Shown: positions 27,701 to 35,345, counted from the first letter of the stretch. The stretch is 64,000 nucleotides of DNA from Sphingopyxis sp. QXT-31 (GCF_001984035.1 NZ_CP019449.1:3973501-4037500), one strand, 5' to 3'. A program made the numbers and translations. The notes: a model not told the origin generated them from the sequence alone.

Positions 27701-28848
27701 ATTTGGTCACGATGCCGGCTGCCCAGAAGGATGTCCGCGTAATTTCCGCCGAACAGGAAGCTTTCCACATCGTTGGCGACGATTACATTAGCCTTGTTTT
27801 CAAAACCGGTGATTATCGAATCCGACAGGCTGGTGATCAGCACCGTCTCTCCGCTGGGCATCCCCGGCATGTTGCCCCCGGGCAGGTCGCCGCGGCCGAA
27901 ATAACGATGCCTGCCCTGTGAATCGACATCATAGGCATTGTCGATTCGGACCGTAATCCGGTTGTCGCCGAACGGGACCGCAATATTCCAGGTCAACGAC
28001 GCATCGACATCCTGAAACAGATAGTGCCGCGGCTCCGCCGTTCCGACGCCGTTGACCGTGACGAGGCGCAATTCTTTGTCGCCGTTAAGCGCGCTCATTT
28101 GGGCGACCGTCGATCCCGTCAGGTTCAGGAAATGCTCGAACCGGTCGAGGTTGTAGATATCATAGGCGGCGCGATCAGGAATAAGCGTGTAGACGCTTCC
28201 GATCACGATCCGATTGCCGTTTAACCACCCCGATTCGAATCCATTGGCGAGTGATGCCTGACGGAGAAAGAACGATATGATGTTCGCGTCGGTCTCGCGG
28301 CTTCCGTCAGGAACATACACCCCAAAATCCGTTGGCTCGCCGTCGCGGTAGAAGACAGCCCGGCGGGGCTCGTCCAACAGCAGGCTGAATTCCTGCGCAA
28401 CGAGCGTGTTCCCGACGACTAGAAAGCCGACTGCGAAAGCCGTTATCGCGATCGCGGCGGGAATAAATTCGATGACGGCGAAGCTCGCGCCGATAGCCGG
28501 AAACAATGCCACGACGCGAGGCAGCAGCAGCGCCGCCATCAATGCATCGGCGAAATTTTCATTTGCAACATCGACAAATCTGTCGACCAGCGTCACGCTG
28601 GAATTGTTGACCGTGAGCGTGGCGCTTCGGCTGCCGTCGGGATTGAATTCCAGCTGAACGCGTGCTCGCGATGCCGGGGTGTCAGGCAAGCCTTCGACAA
28701 CGATATCGAATATTTTCTGCGCACCGCTATTGTCCAGCTCGATCTTGCTGATCAGCCCTTTCAGAAGTCCCGCGATCGTTGCGAATGACGGGGTTCCCGG
28801 AAGAATATATCCAGCCGGAACAAACGAACCCGAGTCGACAAACAGCAT
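24775..28848 (-). CDS. Large RTX-type calcium-binding exoprotein
   Basis: A protein of about 1357 residues with no Sec signal. Two blocks of RTX nonapeptides (GGxGxDxxx) are present: a short one near residue 365-415 (HGGAGADRIDGAGGDDLIRG) and a long C-terminal set from about residue 935 to 1240 (GGKGDDSIRGGAGIDILYG and many more). Between them, several units of the type ALSNGNILATWGD, TSTGFVVAWLDT, LADSTVVVAWTQ and LANGGFAIGWGH suggest a propeller-like module. A hydrophobic stretch lies near residues 100-170. It is presumably exported by a type I system through its C-terminus, but no ABC exporter genes are visible here. The start is uncertain: a TTG at 28869 would add seven residues. Codon use is less GC-rich than its neighbours. 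Confidence 0.85.
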   Translation of the reverse strand: MLFVDSGSFVPAGYILPGTPSFATIAGLLKGLISKIELDNSGAQKIFDIVVEGLPDTPASRARVQLEFNPDGSRSATLTVNNSSVTLVDRFVDVANENFADALMAALLLPRVVALFPAIGASFAVIEFIPAAIAITAFAVGFLVVGNTLVAQEFSLLLDEPRRAVFYRDGEPTDFGVYVPDGSRETDANIISFFLRQASLANGFESGWLNGNRIVIGSVYTLIPDRAAYDIYNLDRFEHFLNLTGSTVAQMSALNGDKELRLVTVNGVGTAEPRHYLFQDVDASLTWNIAVPFGDNRITVRIDNAYDVDSQGRHRYFGRGDLPGGNMPGMPSGETVLITSLSDSIITGFENKANVIVANDVESFLFGGNYADILLGSRHRDQIHGGAGADRIDGAGGDDLIRGATDGDVVYGGAGFDTWDYDTTSSGLTFGIDTDRITVTQQFDPGRNSTGYQIERLVGGASADHFIVTGPRSTAITIAGVDAQDTLTIDGLAITGRAVDAVTGRGIYNLGSMQLSLGADGALTIDGRVRIERFQDGMFGLSLGTGPLLARPDTRLDASDFTPYYGRLFATPGGGFGFAADAAGAAYIMHFGPNGLADSPTIRIPQIGSIIQIVPSALAMADGTVYVVWQDIVNASWALMGQHVAADGSPIGQAQQIGTGYYAIPPGVAQSSDGLIFIATRAMGDTTGYLRTYDPTTDTLGATQTINNSRDAISLTALSNGNILATWGDAAVFGQIFRPNGQSNGGWFQLNSQPSGPASNPVTAATSTGFVVAWLDTNAGSGSNGTGIRIGWFGADGTPIGDTKIASTGSINWVFSPPPAIAVLADSTVVVAWTQATYIGDNPGGDMYDYNYDIVARLYSASGVAIGSEFVVNHNVDGSQAGPTIAALANGGFAIGWGHQILGGIHGAGSGLPSGHYVRIFDGNGNAVAAGTEINGTPLADRLFGTDGGDVINGRAGADHMLGGLGDDRYVIDGQADLVFEKPGEGVDTIISSSGFYLYANVENLSLASRSGDIFGVGNELANVMTGNEGANLLLGGKGDDSIRGGAGIDILYGEMGDDQLFGDADNDFLAGGAGNDMLDGGAGGDSLYGEAGDDHLIGGSDFVFDRLVGGDGNDILRGDSGLGDYDHLYGDAGDDAFYVDTGDDLTFEQPGGGNDTVYADVAGANNGVYLYANIENLVLLGSTSFGVGNGLGNRMTGNAAPNWLLGGAGDDIINGRQGNDVLFGEAGRDVFIFEQGTGGDVIGDFLVGTDRIDLSSLGFTTFSGVQAAMHQHGNDLAIDLGRGDLIILLGVSSGQLRAGDFILAASASLADHLDSSSKMLDAITNPLAPLPLDQNAWPPDPDLIQGSSKGETSLYF

Positions 28849-29085
28849 CTGCGGAACCCCACTTTCCAAAGACAGCCCAGTTCATTGCACAGTTAAGGTA
28901 ATCGGCAAAGTGACCACATCGGGCGCGATGATCGTCGGTGGTTTCGGCAAAGGCCGCGAGTCAAACCAAGGTGTAAATCGGTCCGGTTCGGGGCGACGCC
29001 CGCCCAGGCGGTGCAGCGCCGGGGTCGCCGTCGCTGCTCCCGTCGCTCCAAACCCCTTCGCTCACGCTTCCGCTACGGCCGCCGC

Positions 29086-30351
29086 TCAAGCGTCCTCCTC
29101 GCCACCAGCCTCTCCCCCCTTCCACGCCGCCCAGCTTTCCTCGCTGTAGGCGGCGGCATATTCGCGTTCGAGGCGTTCGATGTCGCGCTCGGCTCGGCGG
29201 CGGGTGCGGTCGCGTTCGGTGAGGGTGGGGCCGCCCCACATATGGACGTCGCGGGGCAGGCCGCAGGGGCGGTCGAGGACCGGCGGGCGCGCCTGCTGCC
29301 AGGCCTCGGCGCGGTCGCGCAGCGTCTTGGCGGCGAGGCGGGCGTCGCCGTGGGTGATCGCCTCGCCGTCGGGGTCGCTCTCGCCTAGCTCGCCCTCGAC
29401 GATATGATCGGCGTAGCGGGCGAACCAGATTTCGTCGCTGTCGCCGCGGCTGCCGTCGGGGTCGTCCGCGGGCGGGTGCCATTCGGCGTGCGTCAGGTCG
29501 CCGCCTCCCTCGTCCTCGATATCGATCAGGCCCGCGCCGGCGGCGAGCGGGATGACGATGTCGGGGTGGTACATATGCCATTCGTGCTTCTGCGGGTTCC
29601 GATAGGCGTCGGCGGCGCGGACCGCGTCCCAGTCGGTGCCGGGGCCGGTGAGCAGGTCCCAGGCGGCGCGCTTGACGGGGTCGTGCGAAATCGCGCGCTG
29701 GTAGAAGGTGCGGATGTTGCGAAGATTGTCGTCGGCCTCGGTCGCCTGCGCCGCTTCCTTGCGGTTGTATTCGAGGCGGCGCTCGGGCTCCTCGGCCTGG
29801 CGTTCGGCTTCCCATTCCTTGCGCCAGCGGTCCTTGAGCCGGCGCACGCCGTGCGGGACGGCGGTCGACGGCACGCCGTCGGCAAGCGTGCCGGCGAGGC
29901 TTTCGGGCAGATGCGCGCCGACGATATGCTGCATCGCGCGGAGATGCGGGCGCCGCCGTTCCATGGTGGCGCGGCCCTGGCTCGACCAGGTTTCGGGGAC
30001 GCCGTAGATGGCATATTCCATGAGCAGGTCGGCGACGCGGCGCGCGCCCGCCTCGACCGCCTTGTCCCACGCCGCGGCGAAGCTGGCGGCGCCGGCGCGC
30101 TTGCGCAGCTGGTAAAAGGCCGAGGTCGTGTGGCCCGCGGCCTTTGCCGCCATGCTCACCGCGCCGGTGCCGAGCAGATGCGCGATGAACAGCCGCTGCT
30201 TGTGCGCCGAAATGCCCGACCAGCGCTTGGTAAGCTGTTCGACGGGGGTGAATTCGAGCTCTTCGGGGAGGTTGTCGGGGTCGATCGCGGGATCGTCGAT
30301 GGGCTCGTTTGCCGGGGGTGCAGGGAGGGGCGGGAGGATTTCCTGCTTCAT
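29086..30351 (-). CDS. Helix-turn-helix protein, paralogue of 45131-45832
   Basis: A 421-residue protein. Its N-terminal part (about residues 42-115, KRWSGISAHKQRLFIAHLLG, then SMAAKAAGHTTSAFYQLRKRAGAASF) is a helix-turn-helix of the kind found in phage terminase small subunits. The 45131-45832 protein has the same block (PDKQRAFIEALADCGSVATAA, SSAYRLRR). The rest is highly charged (long Glu/Arg-rich helix, then acidic stretches) with no known enzyme motif. The ribosome site aaaggag at a good distance supports ATG 30351. Both paralogues have similar sequence upstream. No terminase large subunit or other phage genes are nearby, so a regulator or genome-resident function is more likely. Confidence 0.7.
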   Translation of the reverse strand: MKQEILPPLPAPPANEPIDDPAIDPDNLPEELEFTPVEQLTKRWSGISAHKQRLFIAHLLGTGAVSMAAKAAGHTTSAFYQLRKRAGAASFAAAWDKAVEAGARRVADLLMEYAIYGVPETWSSQGRATMERRRPHLRAMQHIVGAHLPESLAGTLADGVPSTAVPHGVRRLKDRWRKEWEAERQAEEPERRLEYNRKEAAQATEADDNLRNIRTFYQRAISHDPVKRAAWDLLTGPGTDWDAVRAADAYRNPQKHEWHMYHPDIVIPLAAGAGLIDIEDEGGGDLTHAEWHPPADDPDGSRGDSDEIWFARYADHIVEGELGESDPDGEAITHGDARLAAKTLRDRAEAWQQARPPVLDRPCGLPRDVHMWGGPTLTERDRTRRRAERDIERLEREYAAAYSEESWAAWKGGEAGGEEDA

Positions 30352-30384
30352 AAAGGCTCCTTTGGTTCATCGAGTCGTTGCAGC

Positions 30385-30420
30385 GAACCATATTGGAATA
30401 TTTTAGGAAAGCGTTTTTCC
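30385..30420 (-). promoter_or_regulatory. Upstream element shared with the paralogous HTH gene
   Basis: On the gene's strand it reads GAAAAACGCTTTCCTAAA then ATATTCCAATATGGTTC. The region upstream of the 45131-45832 gene has the similar CTTCTTTCCTAATTTATT and a TATGGT. The shared core CTTTCCTAA lies 53 bases before this start and 29 before the other. Promoter or operator is a guess. Confidence 0.4.
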
Positions 30421-30513
30421 GTAGCGGTGGGTGCGGCGGGGCGCGTGGGCGCGATTGCCAGCGCGGTTGCGGCGCCCTATCCTGCGGGCGAAGGCGCGGC
30501 AGGAGAGGCGGCG

Positions 30514-31137
30514 ATGGTGGAGCGAGGGCAGCGCGCGCTCGGCGATATTGCCGTGCACAGCCGGCTGGCCGACGGCACCGCGGTGTGCCTGCGCACGATC
30601 ACGCCGGGCGATGCGCCGCTGCTGCGGCAGGGGATCGCGACCTTGTCGGCCGAGGCGCGCTACCTGCGCTTTTTCTCGCCCGCGCCGGCGCTGCCCGAGC
30701 CGGTGATCGCGCGGCTGGTCGATGTCGACGGGCACGACCATATCGCGTGGGGGGCGCTGTGCACCGAATGCGAGGGGACGCCGGCGATCGGCGCGGTGCA
30801 TGCGGTGCGCGCGCGTCCCGACGGGCCGGTGGGCGAATATTCGGTCGCGGTGCTCGACGATTTCCAGGGGCTGGGGCTGGCGCGGATGATGACCGCGGCG
30901 CTGCTGATCCAGTGCCGCGCCGAGGGGCTGGGCACGCTGGAGGTGCATATGCTGACCGAGAATGCCGCGGCGAAGCGACTGGTCAAGGCGCTGGGCGCGG
31001 AATGGACAGGGGCGAGCGCGGGGGTGGCGGATTACCGGATCGACGTGGCGGCGGCGCTGGCGGCGCTGCGCGCGGATACGGAGGCGCAAGGGGTGCAGGA
31101 TGTGTTCGCGGCGCTTGGGGGCGGAACGGGGGGCTAG
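30514..31137 (+). CDS. GNAT-family N-acetyltransferase
   Basis: A 207-residue GNAT protein. The acetyl-CoA-binding strand-loop-helix is VLDDFQGLGLARMMTAALLIQC (Q/RxxGxG/A type), preceded by VRARPDGPVGEYSVA and followed by LEVHMLTENAAAKRLVKALG, which is typical of the fold. The N-terminus (LADGTAVCLRTITPGDAPLLRQ) is characteristic of the group sometimes found fused to Pat-type domains; here it stands alone. The ATG at 30514 has a clear ribosome site (aggagaggcggcg). The frame also opens about 370 codons upstream, but that is the antisense of another gene. Substrate unknown. Confidence 0.85.
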   Translation: MVERGQRALGDIAVHSRLADGTAVCLRTITPGDAPLLRQGIATLSAEARYLRFFSPAPALPEPVIARLVDVDGHDHIAWGALCTECEGTPAIGAVHAVRARPDGPVGEYSVAVLDDFQGLGLARMMTAALLIQCRAEGLGTLEVHMLTENAAAKRLVKALGAEWTGASAGVADYRIDVAAALAALRADTEAQGVQDVFAALGGGTGG

Positions 31138-31298
31138 ACGGCCTGCCGCCGCGCGGCTGGGTCGCGTACCGCGCCGCGTCAGGCCGTGACGCATGGTCGC
31201 GCTGTCGCCCCACCCTGTGTCGCGAGTCGTCATACGCCTTTTCGGGGTGAATTGGAATTGAAAGCGTGTCAGCTTTTGGAAGCGCGAGGAGGATGAGG

Positions 31299-32201
31299 AT
31301 GCGATATCTGGCCTGGGCGGTGTTGGCGCTCGCCGCCTGCGCCTCGCCCGCGGGAACGAAGGAGAACGCGGTGCCGCAAAAGCCGATCATGCAGTGGGGC
31401 GACCTGTTAGGGCGGGCGCAGCCGAAGCCCGATGCGACGCTGCGCTATGGCGCGGACGCGTTGCAGCTGGTCGATGTCTGGAAACCGAAGGGGGAAGGGC
31501 CGTTTCCGGCGGTGATCATGATCCACGGCGGCTGCTGGCAGACCGCGATCGCCGAGCGCGATATCATGAACTGGATCGCCGACGACCTGCGGTCGCACGG
31601 CGTGGGCGTGTGGAACATCGAATATCGCGGGGTCGACCGCGGCGGCGGTTATCCGGGAACCTATGAAGATGTCGGCGCGGCGGCCGATCTGTTCGTCGCC
31701 GAGGGCGCAAAACATGGTTTCAGGACCGACGCGCCGCGTGTCGCGATCGGGCACAGCGCGGGCGGGCATCTGGCGCTGTGGCTGGCACGGCGGCCGGGGC
31801 TGGCGGCGGGCGATGCGCTGCGCGGGATGGATCCGGTGCGGATCGACCTCGCGATCAGCCAAGGTGGGCTGCCCGATCTGCGCGTGGGCGCGGCAAGCAA
31901 AGGCCATGCCTGCGGCAGTGCGGCGCCCGCGGCGATGGCGGGGGGCGCGTTCGCGCGAACCGCGCCGCCCGAAATGCCGCTGGGCGATGCGACCGAGATG
32001 CAGTTCAACAACGCGCTCGACCGGGTGACGCCGCCCGCGACGGGCGAGGCTTATAGCGCGGCGATGGCGAAGCGTGGGCGTGCGGTGACCCTGGCGGTGA
32101 CGCCGGGCGAGGGTCATGTCGAACTGATCGCGCCGGACAGCGTGAGCTGGGCGAAACAGCGCGCAGCGATCCTGACGACGTTCGGAATATCGCCGAAATG
32201 A
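31299..32201 (+). CDS. Alpha/beta-hydrolase lipoprotein, probable kynurenine formamidase
   Basis: A 300-residue alpha/beta-hydrolase. It starts MRYLAWAVLALAAC, a lipoprotein signal with lipobox LAAC, so it is anchored in the periplasm. The oxyanion motif HGGCW (MIHGGCWQ) and nucleophile elbow GHSAGGHLALWLARRPG match bacterial-eukaryotic arylformamidases (HGGxW type); the catalytic His is in GEGHVELI near the end. It overlaps kynU by 4 bases, so formylkynurenine is a plausible substrate. Two ATGs (31293, 31299) lie after gaggagg; 31299 has the better spacing. A lipoprotein formamidase would be unusual, because the pathway is normally cytosolic. Confidence 0.75.
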   Translation: MRYLAWAVLALAACASPAGTKENAVPQKPIMQWGDLLGRAQPKPDATLRYGADALQLVDVWKPKGEGPFPAVIMIHGGCWQTAIAERDIMNWIADDLRSHGVGVWNIEYRGVDRGGGYPGTYEDVGAAADLFVAEGAKHGFRTDAPRVAIGHSAGGHLALWLARRPGLAAGDALRGMDPVRIDLAISQGGLPDLRVGAASKGHACGSAAPAAMAGGAFARTAPPEMPLGDATEMQFNNALDRVTPPATGEAYSAAMAKRGRAVTLAVTPGEGHVELIAPDSVSWAKQRAAILTTFGISPK

Positions 32202-33427
32202 CGACGCTCGCCGATGCGCAGGCGCGCGACGCCGCCGATCCGCTGGCCGATTACCGCGCGCTTTTCGTGCGGCCCGAAGGCGTGATCTATCTCGACGGCA
32301 ATTCGCTGGGCATGCTGCCGCAGACGAGCGTCGCGGCGGCGGCCGACATGGTGGGCCGGCAATGGGGCGAGCGGCTGGTGCGCGGCTGGAACGAGGGGTG
32401 GATCGACGCCCCGGCGCGTATCGGCGGGCTGATCGCGCCGCTGGTGGGGGCCGCGCCCGACGAGGTGATTGCCTGCGATTCGACCAGCGTGAACCTCTTC
32501 AAGCTGATCGTCGCCGGTTTGCGCGAAGCCGGGCGACGCGATGCCGCGCGGCGCGTGGTGCTGAGCGAGGCGGGCAATTTCCCGACCGACCTGCATATCG
32601 CATCGGGCGCGGTCTGCTGCGTGGCGGGGGCCGAGCTGCGCGTCGTGCCGCGCGAGGCGCTCGCGGAGGCTTTGACGGACGATGTCGCGCTGCTGCTGCT
32701 GACGCATGTCCACTACAAGAGCGGCGCGCGTTTCGACATGGCGGGCTGGACCGCGCGGGCGCAGGCGGGGGGGGCGCTGATGCTGTGGGACCTCAGCCAT
32801 AGCGCGGGGGCCGTAGCGGTCGACCTGAAGGGTGCGAATGCCGATCTGGCGGTCGGCTGCGGCTATAAATATCTGAACGGCGGGCCGGGGGCGCCGGCTT
32901 TTCTGTATGTCGCGAAGCGCTGGCAGGCGGCGCTTGCCAATCCGCTGTCGGGGTGGATGGGGCATGAAGCGCCCTTCGGTTTCGCCGACGATTATGCGCC
33001 CGCGGCGGGCATGAAGCGCTGGCTGACGGGCACACCGGCGATGCTGGCGATGGATGCGCTCGAGGCCGGGCTGGCGCTGTGGCAGGGCATCGACATGGCG
33101 GCGGTCGAGGCGAAGGCGGCGGCGCTGTTCGATATCATGGCGGCGGCGGGCGCGCGCGCGGGGCTCACATGCGTGACGCCGCGCGATCCCCCGCTGCGCG
33201 GCAGCCATATAAGCTTTCGCCATGCCGAGGCCTATGGGCTGGTGCAGGCGCTGATCGGCGCGGGGGTGATCGGCGATTTCCGCGATCCCGACATCGCGCG
33301 CTTCGGGCTGACGCCGCTGACGCTCAGCCATGAGGATGTCTGGCACGCTGGCGAAGCGCTGGTCGCAGCGGTCGCGGCGCGGGCGTGGGAGCGGCCCGGC
33401 TATCGGGTGCGGGCGGCGGTCACTTAG
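32198..33427 (+). CDS. kynU: Kynureninase
   Basis: A 409-residue fold-type I PLP hydrolase that splits kynurenine to anthranilate and alanine. Landmarks are the start LDGNSLGMLPQ (YLDGNSLG), the ATP/phosphate-binding SVNLFK region, the Asp region LWDLSHSAGAVAVDL with SHSAG, the PLP lysine in GCGYKYLNGGPGAPAF (about residue 224), and the C-terminal RFGLTPLTLSHEDV. It overlaps the hydrolase stop by ATGA and is the last gene of a two-gene operon. It is followed by a hairpin and then a convergent lipoprotein gene. Confidence 0.93.
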   Translation: MTTLADAQARDAADPLADYRALFVRPEGVIYLDGNSLGMLPQTSVAAAADMVGRQWGERLVRGWNEGWIDAPARIGGLIAPLVGAAPDEVIACDSTSVNLFKLIVAGLREAGRRDAARRVVLSEAGNFPTDLHIASGAVCCVAGAELRVVPREALAEALTDDVALLLLTHVHYKSGARFDMAGWTARAQAGGALMLWDLSHSAGAVAVDLKGANADLAVGCGYKYLNGGPGAPAFLYVAKRWQAALANPLSGWMGHEAPFGFADDYAPAAGMKRWLTGTPAMLAMDALEAGLALWQGIDMAAVEAKAAALFDIMAAAGARAGLTCVTPRDPPLRGSHISFRHAEAYGLVQALIGAGVIGDFRDPDIARFGLTPLTLSHEDVWHAGEALVAAVAARAWERPGYRVRAAVT

Positions 33428-33447
33428 GCCTGTCGGCGAGCGCTAGT

Positions 33448-33486
33448 CCCTCCCGCCGCCGTGGGTCGCAGACGGCGACGGGAGGG
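33448..33486 (+). terminator. Possible terminator hairpin after kynU
   Basis: ccctcccgccgccgt (33448-33462) pairs with acggcgacgggaggg (33472-33486) with one mismatch. No U-run follows, so it may be a rho-independent-like hairpin without a clear slippage tract. Confidence 0.4.
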
Positions 33487-33599
33487 TGGAGCGTGGCCGG
33501 ACCGGCAGAGCCCCCGTCCACGGAAACCCGATTAGCCGCGCAGCGAGGCTGGCACCGTGACAGGCATCACAGGCGCGAAGATATTGCGCGCACGATAAA

Positions 33600-33626
33600 G
33601 GGCGCCGGAATCGACCGGCGCCCTTC
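33600..33626 (-). terminator. Rho-independent terminator of the small lipoprotein gene
   Basis: A perfect 9-bp stem GGGCGCCGG (33600-33608) and CCGGCGCCC (33615-33623) with a 6-base loop. On the leftward strand it is followed by tttatcg, so it should end the lipoprotein mRNA. Confidence 0.7.
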
Positions 33627-33654
33627 ACCCTGCCCTTTAGGGGAGGCAGCCCAG

Positions 33655-33930
33655 TTACTTCTTCTGGGTGTCGCCGACGCCGGTTTCCGACGGAGCGATC
33701 TCGCCATTGTCGTCCATGGCGTTGGCCTTTTCTTCGCCCTGCTCCTCGACGACGTCGGCCTTCTGCTCCATGGCTTCCTTCGCCGCGCCTTCGGGCATCG
33801 CGTCGGCCTGCTCGTCGATCGCTTCGGCCTGCGCCTCGGCCTGATCCTCGACCTTGTCGGCCGCGGGGCTCTGGCAGGCGCCGAGGGCGAGGGCCGAGGT
33901 GGCGGCGAGGGTGATGAACAATTTACGCAT
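33655..33930 (-). CDS. Small lipoprotein, acidic and helical
   Basis: A 91-residue lipoprotein with signal MRKLFITLAATSALALGAC (lipobox LGAC) and a mature part rich in Glu, Ala, Asp and Gln (EDQAEAQAEAIDEQADAMPE). It likely forms a helix like the short entericidin/Lpp-type lipoproteins. No conserved catalytic residue. A good terminator follows. Function unknown. Confidence 0.75.
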   Translation of the reverse strand: MRKLFITLAATSALALGACQSPAADKVEDQAEAQAEAIDEQADAMPEGAAKEAMEQKADVVEEQGEEKANAMDDNGEIAPSETGVGDTQKK

Positions 33931-34258
33931 AATCAGTGACTCCCAAGGTTGACTGGGGGCTTAACGCCGGGTGAACGCTTGGGTTGCAAAGAAAATGTCA
34001 AATGGCGGAAAACGTCAGGATCTCTGCAAGTTGGTCGAGGCTGGGCCTTGGAACGACGGCGGCAAGCGGGCGGGAGCGGCCGTTCTTAATCCTCCCCGCT
34101 TGCGGGGAGGGGGACCGCCGTCGCAGGCGGTGGTGGAGGGGGCCCTCGGTCTAAGACGCCGCTTCAGGCCGAGAGCCCCCTCCGTCAGCGCTTCGCGCTG
34201 CCACCTCCCCACAGGTGGGGAGGATCGTCTTGTTTCCACCCCACAGCAGACGTTCGAC
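33931..34258. other. Gene-free spacer with a repeat
   Basis: A 328-base gap upstream of the lipoprotein gene and downstream of ohrR. It is mostly filled by the family-A repeat; no gene or further signal was seen. Confidence 0.7.
34089..34225. repeat. Family-A extragenic palindromic repeat
   Basis: aatcctccccgcttgcgg begins it, and an inverted ccccacaggtggggaggat ends it. Inner segments match copies at 7664-7804 and 63601-63737 (agggggaccgccg... ccccctccgtcagcgcttcg). It holds no gene. Confidence 0.85.
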
Positions 34259-34723
34259 TCAGCCCCTCTCCCCGCCCTTCGTCGCGCGCACCAGATTGTC
34301 GCGCAGGCGGACTACCGATTGCTGGACGGCGCGGAAGTCGTCGCCGAGGCCGGTGGCGTCGAATAGCGCGGCGCCGGGGTCTCGGTCGATCAGCGCGCGC
34401 CCGGCGGGGGTGAGGCTCAGGCGGACCTGGCGTTCGTCGGCGGGGTCGCGGCGGCGGAGGATGTAGCCCGCCGATTCGAGCTTCTTGAGCAAGGGCGTCA
34501 GCGTGTTCGATTCGAGGAACAGCTTCTCGCCCAATTCGCCGACGGTCTGTTCGTCGCCGTCGCCGAGCGCGACGAGCGCGATATATTGGGTGTAGGTCAG
34601 CCCGAGTTCGTCGAGGATCGGCTTGTAGGCGCGGCCGAAGGCAAGGTTCGCCGAATAGACGGCGAAGCAGATGAAATCGGCGAGCCCCGGCTTTTTGGCG
34701 GGGTATGGGGCGGTGGCGATCAT
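34259..34723 (-). CDS. ohrR: OhrR-type MarR-family organic-peroxide repressor
   Basis: A 154-residue winged-helix repressor. DFICFAVYSANLAFGR carries the conserved N-terminal peroxide-sensing Cys (Cys19), and the helix-turn-helix is TVGELGEKLFLESNTLTPLLKKLESAGYILRRRDPADERQVR, close to family OhrR proteins. Oxidation of the Cys by organic peroxides releases DNA. The ATG at 34723 has ggag at the right distance; an in-frame ATG at 34735 has none. It is divergent from ohr, with two identical-type operators and a promoter in between. Expected to repress ohr and itself. Confidence 0.88.
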   Translation of the reverse strand: MIATAPYPAKKPGLADFICFAVYSANLAFGRAYKPILDELGLTYTQYIALVALGDGDEQTVGELGEKLFLESNTLTPLLKKLESAGYILRRRDPADERQVRLSLTPAGRALIDRDPGAALFDATGLGDDFRAVQQSVVRLRDNLVRATKGGERG

Positions 34724-34755
34724 GGCGGTCTCCATGGAGGTTGGCCCCTATATAG

Positions 34756-34776
34756 ATCGCATACGATTAAATCGGA
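34756..34776. promoter_or_regulatory. OhrR operator 1
   Basis: The 21-mer here (atcgcatacg then attaaatcgga) is nearly identical to that at 34812-34832. Its core GATTAAATC is a 9-bp inverted sequence. It lies just upstream of the ohr -35 box and near the ohrR start. Confidence 0.7.
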
Positions 34777-34782
34777 AGGGGG

Positions 34783-34810
34783 TTGACATCGAAAAGCGTT
34801 TCGCTATTTA
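34783..34810 (+). promoter_or_regulatory. Sigma-70 promoter of ohr
   Basis: TTGACA (34783-34788) is a perfect -35 and TATTTA (34805-34810) a -10, with 16 bases between. Operator 2 starts two bases after the -10 and so covers the start of transcription, a standard repression layout. Confidence 0.65.
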
Positions 34811-34811
34811 C

Positions 34812-34832
34812 ATCGCATCCGATTGAATCGGA
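34812..34832. promoter_or_regulatory. OhrR operator 2
   Basis: Its core CCGATT-G-AATCGG is a perfect palindrome, and the 21-base block matches operator 1 with a few changes. It overlaps the expected transcription start of ohr. Confidence 0.7.
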
Positions 34833-34873
34833 CACGATACAAATGACCCAGACCTCTTCGAAAGGAAAAGACC

Positions 34874-35269
34874 ATGACCGACAAGATCCTGTTCAGCGGC
34901 TCGACCCACACTGTCGCCGGCGCCGAAGGCTATGCGCGCAGCGCCGACGGCAATTTCGCGATCGAGCTGCCCGAACCGCACCCCGCCGCCGAAAATCTGT
35001 TCGCCGCCGCCTGGTCGGCGTGCTTCCTCGGCGCGCTCGGGCTCGTCGCCGGCCAGCGCAAGATCGTGCTGCCCGAAACCCCTTCGATCGACGCGACGAT
35101 CGACCTCTTGCACCGCGGCGGTGGTTTTGAACTGCGCGCGCGGCTGGACGTCGCCGTCCCGGGGATCGACCGCGAGTTGGCGCAGGAGCTGATCGAAGCC
35201 GCGCACAAGGTGTGCCCCTATTCGAAGGCGATCGCGGGCAACATCGAGGTCGAGCTCAACCTCGCCTGA
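34874..35269 (+). CDS. ohr: Organic hydroperoxide resistance protein
   Basis: A 131-residue peroxidase of the Ohr/OsmC fold that reduces organic hydroperoxides using a Cys pair, with lipoyl proteins as reductant in this family. Cys50 (AWSACFLGAL) and Cys114 (HKVCPYSKAI) are the reactive and resolving residues. Start MTDKILFSGSTHTVAG is usual for Ohr, with ribosome site aaaggaaaagacc. It is divergent from ohrR, with a strong promoter and two operators upstream, and a perfect palindromic terminator downstream. Confidence 0.93.
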   Translation: MTDKILFSGSTHTVAGAEGYARSADGNFAIELPEPHPAAENLFAAAWSACFLGALGLVAGQRKIVLPETPSIDATIDLLHRGGGFELRARLDVAVPGIDRELAQELIEAAHKVCPYSKAIAGNIEVELNLA

Positions 35270-35293
35270 GGTCCACCACGATCCGTCGACCTC

Positions 35294-35325
35294 AAAAAAA
35301 GGGCGCCCGCGGGCGCCCTTTTTCC
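35294..35325. terminator. Bidirectional terminator between ohr and sciP
   Basis: GGGCGCCC (35301-35308) GC GGGCGCCC (35311-35318) is a perfect palindrome with a run of A before and a run of T after, so it serves both convergent genes. Confidence 0.85.
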
Positions 35326-35345
35326 CTTTTTTGCCGCTCCCGCGA

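Noticed and set aside
29086..30351. Prophage remnant
   Set aside because: Terminase-small-like HTH only; no large terminase, portal, capsid, integrase or attachment site is visible near either HTH gene.
29404..30513. Long rightward open frame before the GNAT gene
   Set aside because: It is the antisense of the HTH gene, carries no family signature, and the GNAT start at 30514 has its own ribosome site.
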